A stretch of DNA of 64,000 bases, taken from positions 5,704,001 through 5,768,000 of the forward strand of contig NC_092409.1 of assembly GCF_009017415.1 (NCBI RefSeq), in the 5' to 3' direction. Positions 23,132 through 36,814 of the stretch are shown piece after piece. The translations under genes and the position numbers were made by a program. Position 1 is the stretch's first letter. Each line of letters opens with the position of its first letter. Source of the stretch: Aspergillus flavus (taxonomy: Eukaryota > Ascomycota > Eurotiomycetes > Eurotiales > Aspergillaceae). Under the pieces are notes generated by a model. That model did not search any database. It was not told where the DNA came from and was given only the letters and a program-made list of their open reading frames with translations.

Positions 23132-24604
23132 TTTGTCTTGGATTGGGTTAAGTAAGGAAATGATGGAGAGGGATGATGTTTGTTGAATGTGAGGTTTGGG
23201 GTGGTGGCAAGGCCGTGCATTTATAGGTTTTCTGATGGCCCAGGTTTTCAGAGGGAGCTTTTTGCCTTTCTCCTCTTGGGGCTCAAGAGAGGAGAGTGAA
23301 CGCTATGCTATCGGGTCTTTTTCCACACCGCTTATCCCAAGGTACCCTGCTCTAGTCATGATGGGCAGGTGGTCTGACGGAGGTTAGCTAACCTGATGTC
23401 ACTACCCGAGTCGGAAGTATGATAACTGAGACAATGTAGTAGGGAAAGATCGCTTGGCCCTGTACGAACAGTGGAGACCTTCAGCAAAACCAAGTGAGAC
23501 AGTTACATCTGGGGTATCATCGCTCGCATACATCCGCCGTAGACGAAGAGAGGTACCCAGAGGCGATGCATTAGTCGTTCAGACTAGATCCGGGTTGACA
23601 ATGCCTGGTTGGCGATGTCTCAGGGTCATTGCAGTAGTTCGCCTCGCATGGAAGCGACGGTGATACCAAGTACACTAAGTATTTAGTTCGGCTCATTTTT
23701 GTCTCCGGGTCTCGTATTTCGGCAGTCTATTGATAGCATATGAGGTCACTTTGGGGGATTCTGTCTTGTCATATCCGGCGCCGTCATCTGACTAGCGAGC
23801 CTTAGGCCCCAGCAGCGGTGGAGAATTCAAGTCCCGGAAGTTAAAGCACAGATGGGGTTTGGTTTATGCACTCCTCCCCATCTTTTGCCAACAATTAATT
23901 ACTGGCACAACTCATCCATGCAATGCAACGCCACCAATTTAAATAATATTGTGGACCTGACGGAAGAAACGGATCCAATCAGTCCCTTGAATGTCTCAGT
24001 GCTCCACATACAGCATAGGTATATTTCCGATGTTTGTTGTATTCCTCCTCAACGCTCAACCAAAAGTAGGGCCCAGGAAATCGAGCGCTGAACTATACAC
24101 AGCCACAACTGGTCTGCATAATATATTCAGCCAAGTGGAATATGTCCAGGTCATATCACCAAGACACTATTAAGCAGTCAATCAGCATGCGTATCAAGCT
24201 ATACACTTGGAATAAGAGATAACCACTGGTACTTACTCCCTCATACCAAGTCTCCGGTTCGAGCCCCATGGCGGTTCAAGTTGCACAGCAGATGACATGG
24301 TTTTCTTTTTCTGTCCATTTTTGTCTTTTCTTTTCACTTTACTCTTAAGATCGTCATAGCTATAAGGCGACGCAAAGGCCAATGATCTGAAAGAGAGGTT
24401 CTGAACATTAGACCATTTCCGGATGATGAGATCCCCATCTGAACGTCCTAAATATTGGCCACAATGTTGGGACTTCGGTTCATTTTATCTTTACTCAAAT
24501 GACGAGCGTAACCATCATTGATCCTTCCTGCGATAGAAGAAATATTATTATGCAACATATCTGACCGCCAACCAAGATATTTGATACAAAAAGGGAGTCA
24601 TCGT
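23132..24604. other. Intergenic, no gene seen
   Basis: Starts with the BYS1-like promoter; a TTTATAGG element at 23219-23226 (TATAAA on the minus strand) lies about 88 bp upstream of its ATG. The rest is unassigned. A pol III B-box-like GGTTCGAGCCC near 24257 has no tRNA fold around it. Confidence 0.45.
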
Positions 24605-27600
24605 TCAGGTCGGTTTGGCAAAAGCTTCCCCGGGCTTCGTTGGAGACCGACGTGGCTGTTTTTCCTCTTCCGTCTCCTCACTCTCGTGTGGGTCGGCTCG
24701 ATCCTCGATCCACTGGAACACCTCCTCTTTGTGATGCATCAGCATCTCGCTCAATCCTGACCTACTTGACTGGATCAAGTGCCCGTAGCGCTTCGATGGT
24801 TTGCGTCGGTTTTCATCGGTGTTCCAAACGCCATGGGTGTGCGAAACGAACACGAGAGAATTCTGTTATCATATTAGTACAGCCTCAGGACGGGGAAAGA
24901 AATCAAACAGATTGGAACGCATACATCTTTGTACCATCTTGACAGCCAAACCTGAGTATGAGAGGCAATCGCTCGAACTGGATTTTCGGCAACGAATGAT
25001 ACAACGCCATTCACTCGTTTATACAACGTATCTGATCCCATATGAGCGATGATTGTCCACATGGAAACGAAAACATTTACCTCTATTGATCAGAAGATTG
25101 GCGACCCCGTAGAAAGCATTGCCGATCCCAAGAAAGAAGATTTCCGTGGCTTCATTGGGTCTACGTCGGTTATTAGCTGCTGGGTCTCAAACCCATTGGA
25201 GTCTTTGTCCCACTCACTCAATGTAGTTGTCCCAGAGGTACGCAGCCAGTTCCTCGGTCGCTGTAGGGCGGTTCTCTTCCTCATCTTCATACTTCCCGGA
25301 CTAGACAGGCACGTTAATCAAAGTCTAGAGATGGAATTAGAGCGGATACTCACGGGCTCGACCGTCACATGCTTTGGGATATTGACATCCATCACCGCAT
25401 ACCCTTTTCCAACAGCCCATCCGATATAGTCCTTCAGGGAATCAGCCTTCTCAAGTTAGCATGCTCTGCACATTCTGATAGGGGTTCACATACAAGCCAG
25501 CAGTTGTGGGCTTCCAACTTGTTCGTAACGGGATGAGGCAATCCCATGATTTCTGGTCTATTGAAAAGTCAGGCTAACTTGATCGTTTCAGTTCGCGGGA
25601 TATGACTAACGGATCATGGAATATCACCAGGAGTGGATTGCGTTGATAATAATTCGGCGTGGCCAGAACTTGATTCTCGAAGGACCTGGAGATGGCAGTT
25701 CGGTAAATGTAAAGTGAGGTGAGCTTGTAGTTTTCGTAGAGTCGTTTAGACTGGTAGGCACGAATAACATCTAAATACTTTTGTTAACCCCAATGCAGTC
25801 ACTTAGGCTCTTGCCTTTTCTACCTACCATGTAGCCTATCTGTCCAGAGTCCTTCCTCCTGTGGCGCTTTCGGGTACATGCAACTCCAGAATTGTGACTG
25901 GATCATCATGACACGTCTCACAGTAGTCGTTGCGAGTTTTGAAGGGAAGGTTGAATGAAGCCGGTCAGGTGGGTCCCCCATAAGAGTCTTCGTGACTGCG
26001 AGTGCAGACTTTGAGATTGATCTGAAATTATAACCACCCTGCGACGATCAGTGTCAGGCCAAATGGTTGTTCACGACACCAGAGTAAGTTTATCTTTACC
26101 TCTAAGCAAACAGCAACCTTTCCATTTGCAAGAGTCATAAGCATGTGTGTCATGTGAGCATAGCAGGTAGGCGTAACAAAACAACCTCCAAGCTCGTCAC
26201 CCACAGCGGCATCAAAGCCAGAGGCGACTATAACGCATTAGAGCCCAAGTTTCTGATTCCGGACCATCAGAAGATAGTTTGCATACCTATTACTAAGTCG
26301 GGGTCGAATTCCTGTGCAATAGGCATCACAACTTGTTGAAAGGCATACATGTAGTCGCCATCACCCATTCCCTGGCTCGGCCAAGGTATGTTCACGTTTC
26401 TATATCATATTGTTAGCAATGAAGCGTCGGTAACAGATCCCTGAAATGTAATCCATACCGCCCATAGCCAGCACCAGTACCGCAGTGGTCCCAGTCGCCT
26501 TCGTCCCCTCCGGGGTAGAATTTCCCATCCTGATACACATGGAGTGAGATATATAAGACGTTAGGGTCATCGTAGAATGCCTTCTGGATACCATTGCCTA
26601 TATCGTGTAAGCATCTGTTTCCTGTACCATAGATACATTGTTTGTCGATGTTTTACCATGATGAACATCCCTGAGCCAGTCAGTACCTCATAGCCAGTGC
26701 GTCAGGTTTTGAGGATTACTTACCAATCCAGAATGAGGATCTTTCTGCATTTATCGCCTAATTGTTTCTGGCATACACGAGCTGCTACGGATACGTTGTT
26801 GAAAAGGCAGAATCCCATAGTTTTGTCATGTTCAGCATGGTGCCCTGGTGGCCGGATAACAGCAATAGCGTTCTTCACTTTCCGTGTGGCAACAGCTAAG
26901 CATGTTTCAATTGCGCCTCCAACGGACAATAATGAAGATGCGAAGGTTAACTTATTGAAGTATATCGAATCACGAGTATGTTCAAGCGCAATAAGCTCAT
27001 CATCAGTCATATCTGTCAAATCAGTCAGGGACGTCTATAATTTGAAACGAAACTATCTTTTACCTTTTGTGCTTTCAACAAATGCAAAATGATCCGGCGT
27101 GTGAACAAGAGATATCTCTTCCTCGGTAGCATTGCGGACACTAATTCGTTTCATAGGTCGTGAGACAAGCGGTCTGGATGACTCCGGGTCGTCAACGAGC
27201 CCAGCTCGGCATAGTTCCTTGTAAATATAATAGATTCTCCTCGGGTCCTCTGGGTGGACATCTGCCGTTGGGCGCACTTCACAATGGTAGCGCATCTGAA
27301 CGTCATAACACAGACCGGAGGGAAGCTGAGCAATGGGGAGGCCTCTAATGGCAACGGCATCTTCACCCTCAGACCAGTCAGAGTTTTCCTCAACGAGACT
27401 GTCATTTAACTGGACGAGAACTTCTGTCGTAGCGTCACCAGAATCAGCTGATTTTGGTAGACTCTTGGGCGGTGACATTGTGTGGTTGTCTGCGGCAGCA
27501 GCTGGTTGAGGGTTTCGCACGCTGGCAGCTGGCTGGACAGGTAACTTGAGAGGTGGTCCTAGGAGAGGTGTATTGAACCACGGATCCGATCTACCATTGC

Positions 27601-27703
27601 TATGGCTAGCACCATCATGAGTAAGATGCTGCGAGGGAGTAGGGTTGGGGTTATGAGTAACCGCCTCTCCCATGACAGTGTCTTCGTCCTCTTCCGCAGC
27701 CAT
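24605..27703 (-). CDS. hdaA: Class II histone deacetylase HdaA/Hda1 with Arb2 domain
   Basis: Fourteen exons join in frame to 792 residues. Exons: 27064-27703, 26724-27012, 26657-26670, 26459-26597, 26287-26399, 26100-26227, 25828-26038, 25611-25770, 25494-25557, 25354-25446, 25218-25300, 25081-25160, 24925-25031, 24605-24862. The start is the first ATG ([14 protein letters not shown]). Residues ~60-130 are a low-complexity linker. The deacetylase core has [20 protein letters not shown], the zinc-binding [35 protein letters not shown] and CLEGGYN. The C-terminal ~250 residues form the Arb2 domain of fungal Hda1. Hda1 removes acetyl groups from H3/H2B and, in Aspergillus, influences secondary-metabolite clusters and stress growth. 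The 13 introns are 47-62 nt; exon 3 is only 14 nt and encodes most of the DVHH motif. Confidence 0.95.
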
Positions 27704-28886
27704 TGCGCAGAAGCCTAGACAAGTCGGTCTATTTCTGTCTCGTAGACGTCTTCTGTTCACTCTAGCATGCCATAACCAAGCCTGTCGTCTTGGGCTATTA
27801 CGTCAGTCTCACAAGACCCCGAGCGTCCCTGGGCAAGACACCCCGTCGATAAAAGAACAACACGACAAGTGACCAATAAGGATTCAGCGCAAAAGACATA
27901 AAAAAGAGTAAAATGGACAGTACAGTAACAAATAAGTGACGAAGGATTGAAACAAAAGGCACAAACTGTACTAGGACATAAGGCAGAACGATAAAGGCGG
28001 CTGGCGTTGAGGGATATCAAACCACAACTGTGGAGCGAACTACTTAATACTAGTAGTTCGAAAGCCTAGAAGCTCAACGACGAAGACAGCTTGTGCTAGA
28101 CCAGACCAGGGCAATCCAAGACAGATGTTCGAGAAAGAAATAGAATCCTCACCAACCCTGAAGAACCACAGATAAAGGTTGATCTACTACGTGCACACCA
28201 GTAGAGGTGTTTTGGCGCACGTTTAGGAGTTCTTGGATTATGTACTCTGCTCCCTGGAGAAGCCCCAAAAAGCGTGGTTTACTTAGCTTCCGCACGTGAC
28301 TACAGCTAGTCATAGATACCAAACAGGTCACTTGCAGCAAACGGCAGAAAACCTAACCACCATTAGGCTTGATATTGGTTCAAATGAGTGACGAAGACGG
28401 ATTGAATTGGAAATTAGGATAAAGATTGAAAAGTTTTTCAATTGTCTATCTCCCGCCATGACTATTTCCTAGAATTATTTGCGCTCGTCCGAGAATTTCC
28501 CGTACTTCACCGGGACCCATCACCCTGAAAGGCTAGCCGAGACAGTATAACTCTCTGTATATGGATATCCTGGAACTATTCTAGACCACCTAATATTGAG
28601 ACTACTCCTCGATGAATACGCTAGGACGTATTCAAATTTAGCGAAAGGAAGCACTTGTTAGGTATGACTTTTACTCAGTATAAACGTCAAATCATTTCAT
28701 TAAATAAGTACGTTATCATATGCTTTTTATGCGATATGTAGATCCCCGGTCAACAGGGCACTTTGTTATCCCACAGGTCAATTTCAAGGGGTGGTGACCT
28801 GATAATCCGGGAACTTGGGACACAGTCAGGGGACTAGAGTGTTTTGTTTATAGAACACTTCTAGTTTCTGGTCTCTGTCCTGATTC
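27704..28886. other. Intergenic between HdaA promoter and GAPDH 3' end
   Basis: The first several hundred bases should be the HdaA promoter and leader. The rest has no coding signal. Minus-strand frames at 27757-28020 and 28149-28340 lack domains. Confidence 0.5.
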
Positions 28887-30285
<1,399 letters not shown>

Positions 30286-30298
30286 TGTTTAGATGTGT

Positions 30299-30415
30299 CT
30301 GTTGGTGTGGCGGGGTAGCTGTCAGTCAATCTGTGTGGAAAGGGAAACGGTAGGCACTTGAAAGTGGCTCTGCTTTATGAGATCCAAAGGGAATGATGGG
30401 CGGGAGACGACTCAC
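30299..30415 (-). promoter_or_regulatory. Probable 5'-UTR intron of gpdA within a CT-rich leader
   Basis: On the minus strand GTGAGT begins at 30415. A TGACTGAC branch-like site lies ~20 nt before CCAACAG, which ends at 30299, 13 nt upstream of the ATG. The leader before it (about 30420-30520) is C/T-rich, as in strongly expressed fungal genes. A leader intron is known for Aspergillus gpdA; the exact acceptor here is inferred. Confidence 0.55.
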
Positions 30416-32478
30416 TTTAAGTAAGAAGACAAAGGGATAAGGTGATTGCAGTGGTGAGTATACGAAGAGAGTAGAAAAGGGGAGAAAAGTCGGACGGCGG
30501 GGGAGGGGGAGATAAAAAAAGAGCAATGTTGACTGACGCAACGACCAGGTCACTAATCCAGTCACCGGGTGGACAGACGGGGCAAAAGCTACAGCTCTCC
30601 TCAAGATCCAGAGTGAAATGGGTCCTTGTCAGCTGTTTTCCCGGCTTGCGCCGCTCCCCAGCTCCCAGCAGCCCTTTCCGGTTTCATACACCGGGCAAAG
30701 CAGGAGACTCACGATATTTGGGACTCTGCCTCTCCTCGGCAGCTACCGGTCTGGCCAATGAGCGTGCCTCAAATCCAGCATGCCGGGTACTCAATCCTAC
30801 CATCTCGTGAATCTTTTGCCAGTTTTTCGGAATCGAGGGGGCAGTACTACCTAGGCTACGAGGAAGACGATCCCGGCTATTACTCTATCTTTTTGTCCTT
30901 TGTTCCGTAGTTCAAGCAATTGAGGGGGAAATGATACCCTGGGGTCCCATACCTGAGGCATCCCCATAGAGGGGCATGATGTAATTACAATCTGGCCATA
31001 CAGACTAACACTACAGACCACAGCATCCCACCCAAGCTTAATGGATGGAAGCAATGGAAAAATGAGGGGCACTCGGTGTGACCTTTCCGTTTCCGGGCCG
31101 AGATGTCGGACCGGATCAACTATGGTCCACTGCCCCTCGACACTCATATCATGGGCTTAGCGATCTCTCTAAGCCACTTCTGCTCTCCTGATTCCTGAAA
31201 AGATTCACCGGTAGGCAAATGAGGATCACGCGCTTGTCATGGTTTTATTTTCTCTTTTAATTTCAATTAATCATCTCTTTGGAATTTTTTTACCATTGTT
31301 TATTCTTTTTAGAAAAAATTCAATTCAATACTTCTGCCTTGTTGGGAACCTAGATCCCGCCATCTAGAACTTTGCATGAAACTGTACTGGGGTTTGAACC
31401 AATAGTCTTAGCTCTTTTTCAGTGATTTTGATAACAGTGATCACTCCCCATGCGTGTATAATACATAAAACGTCATTATATAAACCTAATGTGGTTATCA
31501 TATCATAGTCAGGCCATACTGAATAATATCCACCTATACATGGCTAGTCTAATTCAATCTAAACAATCTGGCCTAAAAAATAATGCCCTTTAGATCTTGG
31601 TCATACTGGGGGCCGCTACACGCAGTACACCATTGTACACCGTAGACTCAACACCAAGACATCAAGCCATCAAACCATCCAGACTTTCCCACACTCTTAT
31701 GTACATGGCGTCTAAACTAAACCAAATCGACAATCTAACCCATCAACAAGATCATCTATCATCCGGTCCCCTAATCCATTCCAACCCCATGAAACCGGAG
31801 GGTGAATCAGTATAGTAACATGACCACTAAGCTATAATATCCAACAATTAAGATTCAGAACCAAGAACCTCGCAGGCTAGGTCAGACGACGGTGGCGGCA
31901 TATCAGCGTACCATCACGCATGTATGTATTAATTGTAGTACAGTTGAACTTGACAGTCCACCGGTGTTTCATCTGTCAGTTGATTTGCCATTTGGAGAAC
32001 TACGGTTAACATGTCTTACAGAGTTGATAAGGGCAGATCTGTTGAAACTGGGCTATGGATTTAGCGTCTCCATATTTGACCCAACCTACAGTACATATAC
32101 CCACAACCCTGACATATACTCATACACTCTTCACTGCTCATTGTGTTTTGTGTCGAGTTAATGGCATGATAGCAATTGCATGACAAGGGCCATAGTAGAA
32201 TCAGGTGAGATCAATAGAAACCGCGCATCCGGGTATCTGGGGCCTTATTGCGGATCATTCTCTATTAAGATACGGTGAAAATGTATACTATCGCAATGAT
32301 TGGCAAGACGCATCTCTAATATTCTCCTCGAGGAAAGGGTCAACAACAGTATCCCAGCAAGGCAAAAAGATTCCAATTTGGTCCTGCTCCCACTCAATTT
32401 ACATCGCGTCTATAGAATACAGAAGGAGCAAAACCATGTACTAGGTACTCTAGCATGCTATCTCCAACAACCAACCGT
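30416..32478. other. gpdA promoter and unassigned intergenic DNA
   Basis: About 2 kb. The part near 30416-30900 is the gpdA promoter, with a C/T-rich tract at 30425-30530. The rest, to the Pho88 3' end, is AT-rich with no supported gene. A GGTTCAAACCC box on the minus strand near 31390 has no tRNA body. Confidence 0.5.
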
Positions 32479-33203
32479 TTACTCTTCCTTAACACCACCC
32501 CTCCAGTTCTTCTCCGCATTCTCAACGGAAGCCTTGTCACTCTTGATCTGACCTTGGTTCAGGAAGCTGTTCGCGGCCTTGAATGGGCGTGCGAGGTCAC
32601 CAGTAGCGGGTTTTCCAAAGACGTGGATCTTGACCAGATTCGATTCCAGAGCGCTCTTGAGGGGGATGATCGATTGAATCAAAAGAGGGTTGGTGTACTT
32701 GAAGTACAGGTGCATCACGCACATCATACCAACACCCATCAGTTGACCCTTGAACAGCTGGCGCAACTGCCCCTGGTCGTACTCCATGTTGGTGGTAGTT
32801 ACCGGACGGGGCTCCTCGTTGCTACCGAGAGGAGCGGGCTCCACGTACTTCAACGTAGCCATGTCTAGTAGCATCAATCAGTCATCTATTTACGGCGGTC
32901 ACAGAATAAGCGAGGACATACCCTTCTTGCTCTTGATCTTAGACTGAGTGTAGAGATAGATACCCAGGATGAGCACGTTGGACAAGATATACATGCCACG
33001 GACAACAAGAAGAACGTCAGGGTCCTCAAAAGGGATCTTCTTGGCCAGCTGCATCGACACCACGATGATGGCCAGGTTGGTACTGTGTCATTGATAGATG
33101 GTAAGCATTTGATCCAACATGGAGTAAAGATAATTTGTTGCGAATATTTGAACAATAGTCACAGCGTATTGCCCAAAGTTACTTACATTTGAGGAGACAC
33201 CAT
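32479..33203 (-). CDS. Pho88/SND3 family ER membrane protein
   Basis: Three exons (33187-33203, 32922-33082, 32479-32864) give 187 residues. Exon 1 codes for only five and two-thirds codons (MVSPQ...). Then come the first hydrophobic helix (TNLAIIVVSMQLAKKIPFEDPDV), a second (VRGMYILSNVLILGIYLYTQSKIKSKK) and the family block LKYVEPAPL...QLRQLFKGQLMGVGMMCVMHLYFKYTNPLLIQSIIPLKSALE. The length equals yeast Pho88. The protein was first linked to phosphate uptake and is now known as SND3, part of SRP-independent targeting to the ER. The tiny first exon makes the gene easy to mis-start at the MATLKY codon in exon 3. Confidence 0.93.
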
Positions 33204-34100
33204 GTTGACTGCAGTATTGAGTGACCCTTTTGTGACGAAGCAGAAGCACCGCGCGAATAGCTTGAGCGGATGGGTGAAGGATTGGCACGCGTGCAGGGAC
33301 AAAATCTTCCTCGAAATGCGGAACTGGACCCCCGGGGAAGTCGGACAGCTGTCCAGATAGGCATTGTGGCACGTGATAGGGACTACGCCTAAAAGAGACT
33401 CCCGCAATTGCCACAAGTTCAAGGCCTGAGGCGATAGAATCACAGCATTAAGGCACCTAAATCACCTGTTTGCTTAGATAATGCACTAAGCAACCATCAT
33501 GCTTTGCACGCTTCTCTATCAACGACAACAGTGATCCTGTGATGTTGATGAACGTCCACTATACAGCCTCTCTGTACAATATCAGAAGCGCTGGACAAAG
33601 CTCTCTCACTGCCAGAATACCTTAAAGACAATGTCTCATATCCAATAACTTACCCTGGCTGAGAGCTGAGGCACTACTGAGTGACTCTCCTCAGCTATGA
33701 CACAGGCCCTCATCACTAACGCCCATAACTTTCTTTCCTTTTGGCTGTTGTATCAGATCATGTGCCATCATTTGGATATGCAATGCAATTGAAATCTGCT
33801 TAGCTGCTTTGTTCGTGTCACTAATCCACCAGCAAGCTCACCTTCCAAATATCCTCCATCATCTGGAGACTTGGGATGATGTTCTTGGTTTCCTAATCAG
33901 GACTAGCGCCGTTCCGCGCTCAACGCCGTCTTTAGCGACCAGGATGGCTTTGACATTTCTGACTCCTTCATCCATCAACAACGCGCGTGCCGCTGGTGTA
34001 TCGAATCGCTTCAACGTCCACCATCGTGCTCTATCACTTCAAACACCCGTTTGACGCGACATTTCCATCTCTGCGACCTTAAATCTCGACGCTTTTCAAA
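33204..34100. promoter_or_regulatory. Divergent promoter between Pho88 and histone H2A.Z
   Basis: About 900 bp between the two start codons. No coding signal on either strand; short frames overlap the two leaders. Both are broadly expressed genes, so shared upstream elements are possible. Confidence 0.5.
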
Positions 34101-34909
34101 ATGCCTGGTGGAAAGGGAAAGTCTATCGGCGGAAAGGCTGGTTCAAAGGACTCTGCGGGGAAGGCTCAGAAGTCCCACAGCGCAAAGGCCGGTCTGCAGG
34201 TCAGTAGACGTGTCTTTCCTTGTTGTACCTGCAGTAGTCGCGTTGCTACTATTCCCGGCAGCTCACGGAAGCTTGTGAAAATCCTCTGATCTCGAAACTT
34301 TTTTTTCCCTTTCTCACTTACCCCTCGCTGTGATCTATGACTTCTTCCTCGTCTTCAATCCTGCGTGGCATGTGTCAAATGATTACTATCAGGGCTTCAT
34401 GGTGTCGCTAAGAGTTGGACATTCGGGCGTTTCAGAAGACCTTAGTCAATTGCTCGCTAAATTTGAACCTTTTTCGATCGATTATAAGTGCTGACGAGTA
34501 TCTGTCTCTAGTTCCCTTGCGGTCGTGTTAAGCGTTTCTTGAAGAACAACACGCAAAATAAGATGCGCGTTGGTGCTAAAGGTAAGACTCATCAGTCGCA
34601 AACTGTGTAGCCATGATTTGTCATCTTTCATGGACGTTACTAACAAACAATCAACTAAAAGCTGCCGTCTATGTTACCGCCGTGTTGGAGTACTTGACTG
34701 CTGAAGTTCTCGAGCTTGCTGGAAATGCCGCCAAGGACCTCAAGGTCAAGCGTATCACCCCCCGTCACTTGCAGCTTGCCATCCGTGGAGACGAAGAGTT
34801 GGACACTCTCATCCGCGCCACCATCGCTTTCGGTGGTGTCTTGCCACGCATCAACCGTGCGCTGTTGCTGAAGGTGGAGCAGAAGAAGAAAAACAAGACT
34901 GAGGCTTAA
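34101..34909 (+). CDS. htzA: Histone H2A.Z variant
   Basis: Three exons, 34101-34199, 34512-34581 and 34662-34909, give 138 residues. The N-terminal tail is [19 protein letters not shown] with several acetylatable lysines. The fold follows with [74 protein letters not shown]. The acidic-patch residues and the LDTLI region (rather than LNKLL of H2A) mark the Z variant, as do [12 protein letters not shown] and the absence of an SQE end. H2A.Z sits at nucleosomes flanking promoters and is exchanged by SWR1. Intron 1 is long for this window (312 nt). Being intron-bearing also fits a replication-independent variant. Confidence 0.96.
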
Positions 34910-36814
34910 TTTACGGCGGATACCCCACGAATATGGCGTTTGAAATGATGACGATTGAAAAGGACTCCGGGATATGTCTGTTACAGCGATCGACCTTTAA
35001 CTGGTTCTAATTCAAACCCGACCAGTTGCGAAAGAAAAAAAAAAAGGAAACATCCAATGAGGAAATGGAGAACTAGATGAATTGGCATCTTTCAGGACAG
35101 GGATTTCTCCAACAGACGCATCCCCAATCTCTACTCTTCCCTACCCCACGACGCTACAGTTCGCGACGCTTTTTCTCTCTTGTACTCTGTTTTCCTCTAT
35201 GTGCTCCGTTCATACCGATTGTCTCGAAATACTAGGGCGCTGTAATGGGAAAAGGGTGATATCTTAGCAGTGGGATGATTTTCGATTTTTCAGCTTTTCT
35301 GTTTCCCTATTGTTTTCCCCCCTATCTTTTTTCCCAGTGAACTTTATTCTAATTGATTGCGGTGTTGAGTGCTTCCGATTTATCCACCTCAGTTACCATT
35401 ACGATGTCTCTTTTAAACTTGATGGACTTGTACTGTATGAGTATAGTTTGCTCTTGCGAGAAACTAAATAAAATAAAGCCAGGCCATACTATCCCGGTAT
35501 TTTACATGGTGTCTACTTTCCCAAAAATGAACCCGTTTTCTGGGACCGGGAGTTTCCGACTGCTATAATATATATGGGGCATTTAACTTGATAAAATTAC
35601 ACATAGATATTATCGTATATTTTGCTTACCATTATCAGAGGTCAAGGTTAGTATCAAGAGATGCATCATAAGAAACGATCAACCATGACATGTAACGTTC
35701 GAAGCCCGTTAACGGCTTGGATCGTACACTGAGTGAGCTAGCGGAGATTGTGATGCGAATCATGTAGAACGTACATTTATTGGCGATCTTAAGACACAAG
35801 AAGTACTAAAGCAATACGGAGAAAGAAGACATGGGGAAATAAAAGCCATATTTCAAACAAGGCCCTGACAATATAAAAGGGCGATTAAAAGGAAAGCGAG
35901 AGAAGAAGAAAAAGTAGAGATCTGGTTGCATCTGGAGACTGAACTTTTCCAGTGGACATACGACAGGGAAACGTACTGGACTCATTAGATCATTTGGTAG
36001 CCACCGGTATGGCGTACCTATTCGTGTAAAATAGGTCTCAGCCCATGAAAGCAGTGTCAGTTCTCAAGACGCAAAAATTCCACCCAAACTTGTTGTCACA
36101 ATCCCTCTTTCGTCCGCCACGCATTGCAGGGGCTGAGCTGAATTGAACATGCAAGCCAAAAGGGAGCGAGGAAAAAGAAACGTATCAAGAAGTCCCGCGA
36201 ACAAGCACGTTAATTCACTTAGCAAAGGCTCAGATGCCCGTGGGAAGAGCGTATAGCGTGGATGGTCGAGATTGAAACAAAAGCAAACATTAAACAATGC
36301 ATGGCGCCCCATATACAAAGTAATCCAAAGATGCAAATGCTAGTATGTCATCTCTCTTGCCATGGTAAAAAGACATCGGTATTCTTTTCGTTCGTCCTTT
36401 CATCATCTTCCTGTAAGTTAAATAAATTTTGCTTTCCGCCGACACAAACTGCGAAGAAAAAAAAAAATAATATAGATAAACAAATATTTCTGGAAGGCGC
36501 CCCGCGTCTCATGAAAATTCAGGAGCTTTCGTTCTTTTTCCGTTTTTTCATTTTGTTCCGAGAAGTAAAGAGAAACATATAGTCCGTTCAAACAGCACGC
36601 CTGCTGGGCTGCCCCAAAATAACGTCTAAAACTTGGCTAGATCAGAGAAATTTCTTTTGTGGTTCTCTTGGTGAGTGTCATCTCGTCATCCCTCATCGAA
36701 TCGTAAGCCAATAATCGCAGAACAGGATCAGGCCTCGTGATATAAGAGTCATATGCGTCTTGCGGCAAAGCAATCTAACAAGTTTCGTCGTTTTTCATCT
36801 CCCGTCAAAGTTGT
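34910..36814. other. Intergenic, no gene seen
   Basis: The H2A.Z 3' UTR (with an A11-12 run near 35034) is followed by 1.8 kb with no supported gene, ending at the 3' end of the RRM-R3H gene. Confidence 0.5.

Noticed and set aside
24225..24290. Possible tRNA B box (GGTTCGAGCCC)
   Set aside because: No acceptor or anticodon stem can be drawn around it.
31375..31410. Minus-strand GGTTCAAACCC resembling a tRNA T arm
   Set aside because: No A box or cloverleaf in the expected 35-50 bases upstream.
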